Positions 29,330-37,898 of a stretch of 64,000 nt of DNA are shown piece after piece. Position numbers and translations under genes: made by a program. The notes under the pieces were generated by a model. It was not told where the DNA came from, made no database searches, and saw only the letters and a program-made list of their open reading frames with translations. Each line of letters begins with the position of its first letter. Position 1 is the first letter of the stretch. The stretch lies in the NCBI GenBank assembly GCA_902593735.1, contig CACJJL010000002.1, positions 97,018-161,017 of the forward strand, written 5' to 3'. The stretch comes from an uncultured SAR116 cluster alpha proteobacterium. Lineage in GTDB: Bacteria > Pseudomonadota > Alphaproteobacteria > Puniceispirillales > Marisalimonadaceae.

Positions 29330-29896
29330 TTAAATTTTTGCTTTTTCTATGTATGTACAATCTACAGGTCGAACTAATATTTTTGTTCCAACTTCAATGT
29401 GTCCTGGAACCATAACTTTGACACCGTTTTTCAAAACAGCAGGTTTAAATGAAGAAGAGACAGTCTGGCCTTTGATAACTGCGTCTGCCTCAATAATTTC
29501 CTCAACACAACTTTCTGGCATGATTATAGAAACTGGTTCATCATTATGTATGTTTATAAACACTTCCATTCCATCCTGTAAAAACGCTGACTGATCTCCT
29601 ATCATATCAACATTAACATTTATTTGCTCATAAGTTTCGTTATTCATAAATATAAGATTGTCATTTTCTTTATACAAAAATATATGAGGAATTTCTTCTA
29701 AAATTACTCTTTCAACAGTTTCAGATGATCTAAAGCGTTCATTAAGTTTTGTGCCATACTTTATGTTTCTTAATTCTATTTGAGCAAATGCTCCGCCTTT
29801 TCCTGGTTTTACATGATTAGTTCTAGTAACAACCCATAATCCATTTTTATGCTCGATAACGTTACCAACTTTTATTGCATTACCATTAACTTTCAA
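29330..29896 (-). CDS. efp: Translation elongation factor P
   Basis: Relieves ribosome stalling at polyproline. It is 188 aa with the usual three domains. Lys33 in the tip loop KPGKGGAFAQIELRN is the residue modified in EpmA-dependent bacteria. The family N-terminus MKVNGNAIKVGNVIEH starts exactly at a TTG codon (29894-29896), preceded by AAGGA six bases away, so initiation at TTG is well supported. It lies 1 base after the fructose-bisphosphate aldolase gene and is surely co-transcribed with it. Confidence 0.96.
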   Translation of the reverse strand: MKVNGNAIKVGNVIEHKNGLWVVTRTNHVKPGKGGAFAQIELRNIKYGTKLNERFRSSETVERVILEEIPHIFLYKENDNLIFMNNETYEQINVNVDMIGDQSAFLQDGMEVFINIHNDEPVSIIMPESCVEEIIEADAVIKGQTVSSSFKPAVLKNGVKVMVPGHIEVGTKILVRPVDCTYIEKAKI

Positions 29897-29897
29897 A

Positions 29898-30824
29898 TTA
29901 TTTTCCTTTGTATATTTTTATAATTTCTTTTAATAAAACCAGGGCCTCATCATATGGTCTTTGAAATGAGTTTCTACCAATTATTGATCCACTCGCACCA
30001 CCAAGATATAGTTGTCTAATTTCATCAAAAAGACTTTGTTTATCTTTAGAAGAACCTCCTGAGAAAACAACAAGTCTTTTCCCATTAAAACACGATTCTA
30101 CAACATGTTTTACCCTATCACTTAAAGATCTAATTGGAATATTCTCTGATTCATACACTTTTTTAGCTTCATTTTGTTCAATGTGAGAAGTTGGTGGTTT
30201 TACCTTTATAATATGAGCACCAACCAATGCCGCCATGTGTGCAGCATATGAAACGATGTCGATTGAAGTTTCTCCTTTTTTACTTATTTCTCCACCTCTT
30301 GGATAACTCCAAACAACGACAGCAAGACCTAAATCTTTAGCTTCTCTAGTTATTTCCTGAATATCAGATATCATATCTAGTGCTAAGTTGGATCCGGGAT
30401 AAATAGTAAAACCAATAGCTGAACATCCTAGTCTAATTGCTTCACTAACAGAACCTGTAATAGCTTGCGTAGGTCCTAAATTGTCACTCGATAGTGAATT
30501 TGAGCTATTAACCTTCATTATTAAAGGAATTTGACCTGCAAATGTATTAGCACCAGCTTCCAACATTCCTAAAGGGGCGGCAAAAGCAGATAGACCAGCA
30601 TCAATAGCTAGTTTAAAGTGATAATGGGGATCATATGCTTTTATGTTTTTTGCGAATGATCTAGCTGGCCCATGTTCAAAGCCCTGATCTACGGGCAAAA
30701 TAACTAATTTACCTGTACCAGCCAGTGTTCCAGACATTAATATTCTAGCTAAATTTGCTTTAACGCCCGGATTATCGCTTTCATAATAATCTAAGATTTT
30801 TTTTACATTTGTAGTTAATCTCAT
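29898..30824 (-). CDS. Class I fructose-bisphosphate aldolase (DhnA/FbaB type)
   Basis: Glycolytic/gluconeogenic aldolase of the Schiff-base DhnA family, 308 aa. Seen: VILPVDQGFEHGPARSF near residue 45, GCSAIGFTIYPGSNLALDM, VVVWSYPRGGEIS, AHIIKVKPPTSHI with the expected Schiff-base lysine, and the phosphate-binding VFSGGSSKDKQSLFDEI and GGASGSIIGRNSFQRP. AAGGA precedes the ATG. It is divergent from the coiled-coil gene across 164 bases and precedes efp. Confidence 0.92.
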   Translation of the reverse strand: MRLTTNVKKILDYYESDNPGVKANLARILMSGTLAGTGKLVILPVDQGFEHGPARSFAKNIKAYDPHYHFKLAIDAGLSAFAAPLGMLEAGANTFAGQIPLIMKVNSSNSLSSDNLGPTQAITGSVSEAIRLGCSAIGFTIYPGSNLALDMISDIQEITREAKDLGLAVVVWSYPRGGEISKKGETSIDIVSYAAHMAALVGAHIIKVKPPTSHIEQNEAKKVYESENIPIRSLSDRVKHVVESCFNGKRLVVFSGGSSKDKQSLFDEIRQLYLGGASGSIIGRNSFQRPYDEALVLLKEIIKIYKGK

Positions 30825-30988
30825 ATTTGATATTCCTTTGGATATAAAAAATAAATGAATTTAAATTGTTCTCAAATATCTATAAATTTAAATTTTATTA
30901 AATACAATAAAATTAATCTATTAAAAATTTGATCTGTAACATTAATTGGCTAATATAAAATTTTATTATATTGATGGGTAAATAAGTT

Positions 30989-31219
30989 ATGGAAGTTAAC
31001 ATAAAAAAATCAGAAAATTTTGAAAAATTAAAAAAACTTCAATTTGCATTTGATAAAAACATAAGAATTTTTGAAAGAATTATTGCAGAAAGTATAATCA
31101 ACAAAGAAAAGCTTAATACAATTAAGAAAGATTTAAACAACGCAAACGAAAAGTTTAATGAAGCTGAAAAGTGTTTGAATGAATTAAAAATTCATATTCA
31201 AAATAATAAGATTAAATAA
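30989..31219 (+). CDS. Short coiled-coil protein upstream of zapA (DUF4164-like)
   Basis: A 76-aa, highly charged protein predicted as continuous helix with heptad-like hydrophobics (FEKLKKLQFAF, IRIFERIIAE, KLNTIKKDL, CLNELKIHI). The position just before zapA matches the small coiled-coil (DUF4164-type) genes of other alphaproteobacteria. It might act with ZapA at the division ring, in the manner of ZapB, but this is inferred from position and shape only. Confidence 0.65.
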   Translation: MEVNIKKSENFEKLKKLQFAFDKNIRIFERIIAESIINKEKLNTIKKDLNNANEKFNEAEKCLNELKIHIQNNKIK

Positions 31220-31244
31220 AACTATTATATAATATAGGTTTTTG

Positions 31245-31565
31245 ATGTCAGATAGTGTAATAGTTAAAGTTGAAATTAATGGTATTAATTACCCAGTTTC
31301 ATGTATGTCAGGAGAAGAAAAAAGACTAATTAACTCATCGAAAGAGGTTAACAAAGTTATTGCTGATTTGTCAAAATTATCAGATTCTGTAGGTGAAACA
31401 AGATTATTGGCTATGACATCTCTGATTTTAGCTGATAAATTAATCGAGAAAGAAAATAATTCAAACAATACAAGTAATTTTAATGAAATTAATCAATTTA
31501 TTGAATGGGTTGAAAAAGCAACAGAAAGAATGAATAAGGTTGCAAAACTACTAGAAAATAAATAA
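31245..31565 (+). CDS. zapA: Cell division protein ZapA
   Basis: Promotes FtsZ protofilament bundling at midcell. It is 106 aa from the ATG at 31245 (a TTG lies one codon upstream). The N-terminal globular part has VKVEINGINYPVSCMSGEEKRLINSSKEVNKVIADL, then ETRLLAMTSLILADKLIE. The C-terminus is the expected helix for dimer and tetramer formation. The order coiled-coil gene, zapA, 6S RNA, 5-formyl-THF cyclo-ligase is a known arrangement. Confidence 0.9.
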   Translation: MSDSVIVKVEINGINYPVSCMSGEEKRLINSSKEVNKVIADLSKLSDSVGETRLLAMTSLILADKLIEKENNSNNTSNFNEINQFIEWVEKATERMNKVAKLLENK

Positions 31566-31570
31566 ATTTG

Positions 31571-31735
31571 TACTTCGAAAGCTGAATTTTCCGTTAGGAA
31601 CTTTAATCCTTGGGGCCATAAGTATTCTAAGGGAACCGTCACTGATTTAACTGTGGTTAAACTACATGGTGCCCACCTGTTTAACAGGCAACACAGGATA
31701 ACTTATCCAACGACTATTTGGCTTTCCCCTTTACT
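31571..31735 (+). ncRNA. ssrS: 6S RNA
   Basis: A 182-base gap between zapA and the 5-formyl-THF cyclo-ligase gene, the classic site of 6S RNA, contains GC-richer conserved-looking sequence. GAAAGCT at 31577-31583 can pair with GGCTTTC at 31720-31726 (one G-U) as the closing stem. Inner segments TCCTTGGGGCC, AAGGGAACCG and GGTGCCCACCTG resemble alphaproteobacterial 6S RNAs. The RNA would bind sigma-70 holoenzyme in stationary phase. The ends are estimated; a covariance search would fix them. Confidence 0.78.
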
Positions 31736-31747
31736 GCAGAGATTTAG

Positions 31748-32335
31748 ATGAAAAAAAAACTTAGAATTATAGCAAGAAAGAAAAGATCAAATATAGTTTT
31801 AGGACAATCAGGAAAAGAGAAGTTAAAAAATTCGATCAACTCTTGTCTAAAAGAAATTTTTTCCCTCAAACAAGATATAAAGACAGCAAGCTTATATATA
31901 CCTATAAATAACGAAATTTCACCATATGATTTCATAAGTATGTTAAAAGAGAATAAAGTAATACTATCAATGCCTTTTATAGATATAAAAAAAAAAAGAA
32001 TGATTTTCAAAGAATGGGATCTAAATAATAAATTGCAAGTAGGGCCTTATGGTAATTTTGAGCCTTTAGAAAAAGAAAAATCAATTTTACCTCAGTTAGT
32101 TATAGTTCCATTACTTATGTTTGATAGAGAATTACATAGACTTGGTTATGGCGGAGGCTATTATGATAAAACTATTTATTATTTAAGAAACTACTTTAAA
32201 ATGAAAAAAAAAATTTTTATTACGATTGGTCTAGCTTACAGTATTCAAGTAACAAAAAAATTACCGATTGAGAATCATGATATGAAATTGGATTATATTA
32301 TTACTGATAAAGAGATTTTATCGAGATTTTATTAA
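31748..32335 (+). CDS. 5-formyltetrahydrofolate cyclo-ligase
   Basis: Converts 5-formyl-THF to 5,10-methenyl-THF using ATP. It is 195 aa. Seen: an N-terminal basic segment KLRIIARKKRSNI, the substrate loop region, LVIVPLLMFDRELHRLGYGGGYYDKTI (the hallmark GxGxGYYD-like loop) and LAYSIQVTKKLPIENHDMKLDYIITDKEI at the C-terminus. It follows the 6S RNA, as in many proteobacteria (ygfA/fau), and may be read from the same primary transcript. Confidence 0.93.
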   Translation: MKKKLRIIARKKRSNIVLGQSGKEKLKNSINSCLKEIFSLKQDIKTASLYIPINNEISPYDFISMLKENKVILSMPFIDIKKKRMIFKEWDLNNKLQVGPYGNFEPLEKEKSILPQLVIVPLLMFDRELHRLGYGGGYYDKTIYYLRNYFKMKKKIFITIGLAYSIQVTKKLPIENHDMKLDYIITDKEILSRFY

Positions 32336-32361
32336 TACTAAATATTTATAAGAAGAAGTGT

Positions 32362-33171
32362 ATGAAAGTTCTATTTTTAGGTGATATTGTTGGAAGGAAA
32401 GCTAGAAATTATGCTCAAAAGAAAATTGTTGAATTAAAAGAACAATTTCAACTTGATGCTATCATTGTCAATGTAGAAAATGCTGCTGGGGGATTTGGTG
32501 TAACACCTTCAATATGTGATGATTTTTTTCTTGCAGGCGCAGATGTATTAACCACTGGTAATCATGTTTGGGATAAAAGAGAAATAATATCATATATCTC
32601 AAAAAGTGATAGACTACTGCGTCCTTTGAATATGATAAAAGGAACCCCTGGTTTAGGTATGACTATTGTAAAAATTAAGTCAGGTACTTTGGGTGTTGCA
32701 AATATTATGACGAATTTGTTCATGGTACCAACAGACTCAGTGTTTAAAAAAATTCCAGAAATAGTTAATAATTTGAAATTAGAACAGAATGTTGATTTTT
32801 CTCTAATTGATGTACATGGAGAAGCTTCTTCTGAAAAAATGGCAATTGCAAATGCTCTTGATGGTAAGGTTTCAGCTGTTGTTGGAACACACACGCATGT
32901 TCCTACAGCAGATCATCAAATATTAGAAAAAGGGACAGCCTATATTACTGATGTTGGTATGAGTGGTGACTATGATTCTATAATTGGCATGAAAAAAGAT
33001 GATGCTTTAAATAGATTTATGTTTCCAGAAAACAAAAAAACAAGGCTTGAAGTATCTTCCGGTGAACCCACTTTGTGTGGTGTTTTAATCGAAAGTGATA
33101 CAAATGGTTTGAGTAAATCAATAAATCCTCTTAGATTAGGAGGTAAATTAGAACAAGTTATTTTAAAATAA
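32362..33171 (+). CDS. YmdB-like metallophosphoesterase (TIGR00282 family)
   Basis: A 269-aa member of the dinuclear metallophosphoesterase family whose Bacillus member YmdB cleaves 2',3'-cyclic nucleotides. All metal-ligand motifs are present: FLGDIVGRKAR, VNVENAAGGFGVTPS, TTGNHVWDKRE, DVHGEASSEKMA and VVGTHTHVPTADHQIL, followed by DVGMSGDYDSIIGM. The biological role in alphaproteobacteria is unclear. It sits between the folate gene and yebC. Confidence 0.9.
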   Translation: MKVLFLGDIVGRKARNYAQKKIVELKEQFQLDAIIVNVENAAGGFGVTPSICDDFFLAGADVLTTGNHVWDKREIISYISKSDRLLRPLNMIKGTPGLGMTIVKIKSGTLGVANIMTNLFMVPTDSVFKKIPEIVNNLKLEQNVDFSLIDVHGEASSEKMAIANALDGKVSAVVGTHTHVPTADHQILEKGTAYITDVGMSGDYDSIIGMKKDDALNRFMFPENKKTRLEVSSGEPTLCGVLIESDTNGLSKSINPLRLGGKLEQVILK

Positions 33172-33201
33172 TCTTTCTAAAAATTATTGGAGTTATTTGC
33201 A

Positions 33202-33948
33202 ATGGCTGGTCATTCAAAATTTAAAAATATAATGCACCGTAAAGGAGCTCAAGATGCAAGAAGAGCTAAAAAGTTTGCTAGACTTACAAAAGAATTACAG
33301 GTGGCTGTTCGTAGTGGCACAGACCCGTCTAGCAATCCTCGCTTAAGATCAGCACTTTCTGCATGCAGATCAGTGAACATGCCTAAAGAGAATATTGAAA
33401 GAGTACTAAAAAAAGCGGAAACAGGCTACTCAACTAATCTCGAAGAAATAAGATATGAAGGTTACGCACCTGGTGGGATTGCTCTTATTGTCGATGCAGT
33501 TACAGATAACCGTAATCGAACAGCAGCAGAAGTTAGATCTTCTTTTACAAAATATGGTGGAAGTTTAGGAGAAACGGGATCTGTTTCTTTCATGTTTAAC
33601 AATGTAGGTCAAATCACTTATCAAAAAGACGTTAAAACTGATGTAGAAATTTTTGAAATTGCTATTGATGTTGGTGCTAGGGATGTTTCTTCTGATGAAA
33701 ATAGTCATGAAATTATTACTTCTGTCAATGAATTTAATATTGTGCGTGAAAAACTTGAAAGTTTGTTGGGAATGCCAGAGCAAGCAGAAATTATATGGCA
33801 ACCAGATAGTTTAATTAAGGTTGAAGACGAAAAAAAAGCTAATTCAATTTTAAAATTATTAGAAACTTTGGATAATTGTGATGATGTACAAGGTGTATAT
33901 GGTAATTTTGAAATTGATGAAGAAATTATTTATAAAATAATTAATTAG
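33202..33948 (+). CDS. yebC: YebC/PmpR-family protein
   Basis: Conserved YebC protein (248 aa) that, in recent work on the family, helps ribosomes through difficult sequences and was earlier annotated as a transcription regulator. It opens MAGHSKFKNIMHRKGAQDARRAKKFARLTKELQVA and has YEGYAPGGIALIVDAVTDNRNRTAAEVRSSFTKYGG. The ATG at 33202 is chosen because it matches the family N-terminus and has GGAG nine bases upstream; a TTG at 33187 is in frame but not needed. It is followed by ruvCAB. Confidence 0.95.
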   Translation: MAGHSKFKNIMHRKGAQDARRAKKFARLTKELQVAVRSGTDPSSNPRLRSALSACRSVNMPKENIERVLKKAETGYSTNLEEIRYEGYAPGGIALIVDAVTDNRNRTAAEVRSSFTKYGGSLGETGSVSFMFNNVGQITYQKDVKTDVEIFEIAIDVGARDVSSDENSHEIITSVNEFNIVREKLESLLGMPEQAEIIWQPDSLIKVEDEKKANSILKLLETLDNCDDVQGVYGNFEIDEEIIYKIIN

Positions 33949-33960
33949 GGAGTAACTTAA

Positions 33961-34508
33961 TTGAGGGTTTTGGGAATAGATCCTGGTTTGAGGCATACAG
34001 GTTGGGGACTAGTTGAATATAATGATAGTAAATTTTTTACATAGATGATGGTTCTATATCCCCTTCTAGTAAACTTGATGATGGAGATAGATTGCTTGTT
34101 ATAAAAAAGCAATTAAAAGAAATAATTAATTTATATAATCCTAATTTTTCTGTAATTGAAAAAATTTTTGTTGGATCAGGAACTGCAACAAGTTTGAAAC
34201 TTGGAATGGCAAGAGGTGTTTCAATGGTTGCACTTGCTGAGGGTGGTTTGAAAATAAAAGAGTTATCTCCAAAATTTGTCAAAAAGACTATTACTGGATA
34301 TGGAGGAGCATCTAAAAGTCAAATTAAATCAATGATTGAAAAATTGTTAAAGATTGTCCCAAAAAACGAAGACAGCTCAGATGCTTTAGCCATTGCGATC
34401 TCTGCACAATACTTAAACTATAAAAAAGATACAAATTTGCCAAATAAAAATAATGGCTTAAGTTTAGCTATTGCAAAGGCTTTGCAGAAAGAAAAAAATG
34501 TACAATAA
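33961..34508 (+). pseudogene. ruvC: Holliday junction resolvase RuvC, frameshifted in a T run
   Basis: Resolves Holliday junctions with RuvAB. Frame one starts at TTG 33961 (after an AGGGAG site) and reads the perfect family N-terminus LGIDPGLRHTGWGLVEYND, then stops at TAG 34042. The rest of the gene continues in the -1 frame from 34038 to 34508. The break is in a run of six T (34033-34038). A seventh T, or a -1 slip there, restores a protein of about 182 aa with all four catalytic acids: Asp7, Glu67, Asp138 and Asp141. Everything else looks under selection, so an assembly or sequencing error, a recent mutation or ribosomal/transcriptional slippage are all possible. Confidence 0.9.
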
Positions 34509-34535
34509 TTCATTTATTCATCGTTAAGGACAAAA

Positions 34536-35213
34536 ATGATAGCTACTTTGACAGGTATACTAAAATCTGTAGCAAAATCTGAGATTATTATAGAGGTTAA
34601 TGGTATTGGATATTTGTTAAATGTATCCACTAAATTAATCTCTTCATTAGGAAATATAGGATCTACTTTATCATTATTTACTGATTTACGAGTTAAGGAT
34701 GACAAAATTGTAATGTATGGCTTTATGACATTAATTGATCAAAATATTTTTAAATTACTTCAAACTGTACAAGGTGTAGGACCTAAAGCAGCCCTCTCAA
34801 TTATGTCAGCTCTTTCTGTTGATGAATTAATATTAGCCATTTCATCAGGAGATAAAGCAATGATATCAAGAGCAGAAGGAGTTGGACTTAAGGTTGCTGG
34901 AAGAATTACAACAGAATTGTTAGAAAAAGTTTCTAAATTAGATCTAATTGAATGTAATATTACTAATTTTGAGATCGAAGAAAAATCAAAAGAAAATATA
35001 AATTCAAAAAATGAAGATGTTATCATTGATATGTCAAAGGTAATAGAAGATTCAATTTCAGCTCTAGTTAATTTAGGTTTTAACAGAAGTGAAGTGTTCA
35101 CTACTGTCATGAAAATAAAAAATGAATTTAATTTGAGCAAAAACAAAAAAGAATTGTCTGTTAGTCATATTGTACCGTTGGCGTTAAAAAATTTATCTAA
35201 GGAAAAATTATGA
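34536..35213 (+). CDS. ruvA: Holliday junction branch migration protein RuvA
   Basis: DNA-binding subunit of the RuvAB motor. It is 225 aa, somewhat longer than E. coli. Domain I opens [31 protein letters not shown]. Domain II has helix-hairpin-helix sequences [20 protein letters not shown] and [20 protein letters not shown]. Domain III ([13 protein letters not shown]) binds RuvB after a low-complexity linker. The stop overlaps the ruvB start (ATGA). Confidence 0.95.
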   Translation: MIATLTGILKSVAKSEIIIEVNGIGYLLNVSTKLISSLGNIGSTLSLFTDLRVKDDKIVMYGFMTLIDQNIFKLLQTVQGVGPKAALSIMSALSVDELILAISSGDKAMISRAEGVGLKVAGRITTELLEKVSKLDLIECNITNFEIEEKSKENINSKNEDVIIDMSKVIEDSISALVNLGFNRSEVFTTVMKIKNEFNLSKNKKELSVSHIVPLALKNLSKEKL

Positions 35214-36262
35214 CAAAAGAAGATTCAAATTATGAACGATTGGTTCAAACTCAATCAATTAATGAAATAGATACACATGATATAAGTCTAAGACCCAAAA
35301 AAATTTCTGAATTTATTGGTCAACCTCAAGTTCAAAAAAATCTCTCGACTTTTATAGCAGCCGCTGAAACTAGAAAAGAGGCAATGGATCATGTATTGTT
35401 ATTTGGACCACCAGGACTTGGAAAAACAACACTTGCACAAATTATATCTTTTGAATTAGGAGTTGGTATCAGATCCACTTCTGGTCCAATTATTAATAAA
35501 GCAGGTGATTTAGCGGCTTTGTTAACCAATTTAAAACCAAAGGATGTTTTATTTATAGACGAAATTCACAGACTTTCTCCTAATATAGAAGAAATTTTGT
35601 ACCCAGCAATGGAAGATTTACAGTTGGATTTAATTATTGGCGAAGGACCTTCTGCTAGAACGATTAAAATTGATCTGCCTCCATTTACACTAGTTGGTGC
35701 CACCACTCGTTCTGGACTTTTAACAACTCCCTTGAGAGATAGGTTTGGTATACAAATTAGAATGGAATTTTATAATCCAAATGATTTAGTTCAAATTTTA
35801 TTGAAATTAGCTGAGAAATTAAATGTTAATTTAAAAAAAAATGGTGCTTATGAGATTGCAAGACGGTCAAGAGGCACTCCAAGAGTTGCAGGTAGATTGT
35901 TAAGACGGGTAAGGGATATTCTATCAGTTTCAAAAACTAATATTATAGATAATAAATTTGCAGATAATGCCTTGTCACAGTTAGATGTTGATAAATCGGG
36001 TTTAGACACAATTGATAGAAAATATTTGAAAATTATTATTGAAAAATATAATGGTGGTCCTGTTGGATTAGACACATTGTCAGCAACTTTGTCAGAGCAA
36101 AAAGACATGATTGAAGAAGTTATTGAACCATACCTATTACAGCGAGGATTAATCCAACGCTCCTCAAGAGGTAGATTTGTTTCAGCTTCGGGATGGAGAC
36201 ATTTGGGCCTTAATCCTCCCAAAAATGCAGAAGAACAAATTGATCTTACAAATTTTTCATAA
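35210..36262 (+). CDS. ruvB: Holliday junction branch migration ATPase RuvB
   Basis: Hexameric AAA+ motor for branch migration, 350 aa. Walker [10 protein letters not shown] lies at 66-74, Walker B is [24 protein letters not shown], sensor region [18 protein letters not shown], and the C-terminal winged helix ends with [30 protein letters not shown] is the usual N-terminus. Start overlaps ruvA by 4 bases. Confidence 0.97.
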   Translation: MTKEDSNYERLVQTQSINEIDTHDISLRPKKISEFIGQPQVQKNLSTFIAAAETRKEAMDHVLLFGPPGLGKTTLAQIISFELGVGIRSTSGPIINKAGDLAALLTNLKPKDVLFIDEIHRLSPNIEEILYPAMEDLQLDLIIGEGPSARTIKIDLPPFTLVGATTRSGLLTTPLRDRFGIQIRMEFYNPNDLVQILLKLAEKLNVNLKKNGAYEIARRSRGTPRVAGRLLRRVRDILSVSKTNIIDNKFADNALSQLDVDKSGLDTIDRKYLKIIIEKYNGGPVGLDTLSATLSEQKDMIEEVIEPYLLQRGLIQRSSRGRFVSASGWRHLGLNPPKNAEEQIDLTNFS

Positions 36263-36272
36263 CATTAAATTT

Positions 36273-36746
36273 ATGAAATTTGAAGATGATAAAAATAACT
36301 TTCAAAACCTTGATGGCTTAATTAAAGGCAATCAACATTTTTACTATCTGAAAATATATTATGAAGATACAGATGCTGGTCAAATTGTTTATCATACAAA
36401 TTATCTAAAGTATTTTGAAAGAGCTCGTACATCTCTATTAAATTTGTTAAAAATAGATCAAGTTGAACTTAGAAAAAAACACAATGTAATTTTAGTGGTT
36501 AGAAAAGCTAATATAGTTTGGCATAAGCCAGCATTACTTAATGATAGAATCTTAATTAAGAGTTGCCTTAAATATGCCAAAAATTCAAGTATAACAATAG
36601 ACCAATTAGCTTATCGCACTTATGATAGTGAAAATAAAAGAGAATTGTTAGTATCTGGTATGGTTCAGATTGTAGCAGTCAACAATGAATTTAAGGTAAA
36701 AAAAATTAATAAAATTTTAAATAATGATTTTTTTCAAAATAAATAA
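36273..36746 (+). CDS. ybgC: Tol-Pal-associated acyl-CoA thioesterase YbgC
   Basis: Hot-dog-fold thioesterase encoded at the head of tol-pal clusters. It is 157 aa from the ATG at 36273. Seen: LKIYYEDTDAGQIVYHTNYLKYFERARTSLL, with the catalytic Asp region YxDTDxxGxVYHxxYxxxxERAR, then VWHKPALLNDRILIKS. The open frame extends back into ruvB, but the ATG at 36273 is the first start outside it. It leads into tolQ after 23 bases. Confidence 0.93.
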   Translation: MKFEDDKNNFQNLDGLIKGNQHFYYLKIYYEDTDAGQIVYHTNYLKYFERARTSLLNLLKIDQVELRKKHNVILVVRKANIVWHKPALLNDRILIKSCLKYAKNSSITIDQLAYRTYDSENKRELLVSGMVQIVAVNNEFKVKKINKILNNDFFQNK

Positions 36747-36769
36747 ATTCAAATTGAAAGGTTTTAGAA

Positions 36770-37483
36770 ATGAATTCAGATATTAATACAGAAGTTTTGT
36801 CGAAAGGGCCTGATTTAACAATATTAGGACTTTTTTTTCAAGCTGACCCTTTTGTTAAAGGGGTAATGTTTCTTCTTGTATTTGCATCTATATGGTGTTG
36901 GGCTATAATTATAAACAAGTATACCTTACTTCGAAAAGAAAGAAAGTTTTCAATGGAATTTGAAGATATTTTTTGGTCAGGAGTAAATTTAGAAGATTTA
37001 TATCAAGAATATTCTGAAAACATTAACAACTCGCAGGTAAGAGTTTTTGTAAGTGGAATGAGAGAATTTAATAAAATCAATCAAATACAAACTTTATCTA
37101 GTACAAAATTAAATGATTTTTTTCAAAGAATAAACAATTCTATGCATATTTGTATAAGTAGAGAAATAGAAAGATTAGAAAAAGGAATGAGTTTTCTTGG
37201 CTCAATAGGTTCAGTTGCGCCATTTATTGGTTTGTTAGGCACTGTGTGGGGCATAGTTAATGCATTTCAATCCATAGCCATAAGTAATAATACCAGTCTT
37301 GCAGTAGTTGCTCCGGGCATAGCAGAAGCACTTTTTGCGACAGCATTAGGTTTGCTTGCAGCTATACCAGCCGTTGCAGCCTATAATAAGTTTACAAATG
37401 ATTTAGAAAAATTATCAAACAACTTAGAGTACTTTTCTGTGGAATTTTCAAACGTTTTATTACGTCAAGTAGAAGAAAATTAA
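36770..37483 (+). CDS. tolQ: Tol-Pal system proton channel protein TolQ
   Basis: Inner-membrane channel subunit that, with TolR, uses proton motive force to drive TolA. It is 237 aa with three helices: about 26-47 (VKGVMFLLVFASIWCWAIIIN), then FLGSIGSVAPFIGLLGTVWGIVNAF and PGIAEALFATALGLLAAIPAVAAYN. These are the diagnostic family motifs. The stop abuts the tolR start with no gap. Confidence 0.96.
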   Translation: MNSDINTEVLSKGPDLTILGLFFQADPFVKGVMFLLVFASIWCWAIIINKYTLLRKERKFSMEFEDIFWSGVNLEDLYQEYSENINNSQVRVFVSGMREFNKINQIQTLSSTKLNDFFQRINNSMHICISREIERLEKGMSFLGSIGSVAPFIGLLGTVWGIVNAFQSIAISNNTSLAVVAPGIAEALFATALGLLAAIPAVAAYNKFTNDLEKLSNNLEYFSVEFSNVLLRQVEEN

Positions 37484-37894
37484 ATGTATAATCGTATCAA
37501 TAAAAAACATAAAATAATGAGTCAGATTAACGTTACTCCCTTTGTTGATGTTATGTTAGTATTGCTAATAGTCTTTATGATTACTGCTCCATTACTAACT
37601 GTTGGTGTTTCAGTAGATCTTCCAAAAACTAAAGCTTCACAGTTGAATTCCAAAGGTGACCCAATTGTAGTTAGTATCAAGCAAAATGGAGATTTGTTCA
37701 TTCAAGAAAGAGAAATTGACTCTCTTCAATTATTACCCAGACTGAAAGCTATCTCTTCAGGGAACAAAAGTCTTAGGGTTTATGTTAGAGGTGATAAAAA
37801 TGTTCCATATGGTGTCGTTTTAGATACAATAGCAAAAATCAAAAGCTCTGGTTTTAAAAAGGTTGCCTTAGTAGCAAAGTTACAAGACGGTTAA
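37484..37894 (+). CDS. tolR: Tol-Pal system protein TolR
   Basis: Stator-type partner of TolQ, 136 aa. A short cytoplasmic N-terminus precedes one membrane helix, INVTPFVDVMLVLLIVFMITAPLL, with the essential membrane Asp in PFVDV. The periplasmic ExbD/TolR domain follows with VDLPKTKA and LRVYVRGDKNVPYGVVLDTIAKIKSSG. Starts on the base after the tolQ stop. Confidence 0.96.
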   Translation: MYNRINKKHKIMSQINVTPFVDVMLVLLIVFMITAPLLTVGVSVDLPKTKASQLNSKGDPIVVSIKQNGDLFIQEREIDSLQLLPRLKAISSGNKSLRVYVRGDKNVPYGVVLDTIAKIKSSGFKKVALVAKLQDG

Positions 37895-37898
37895 TATA

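Noticed and set aside
31744..32010. Hydrophobic open frame opposite the 5-formyl-THF cyclo-ligase gene
   Set aside because: It is the reverse complement of a lysine-rich coding stretch, which yields phenylalanine/leucine-rich translation by chance.
34033..34044. Classical programmed -1 frameshift (retroviral-type slippery heptamer) in ruvC
   Set aside because: U UUU UUA is present, but the codon register (TTT TTT ACA) is not that of a tandem-slippage heptamer, and I see no strong downstream structure. Slippage on the T run remains possible, but not this specific mechanism.
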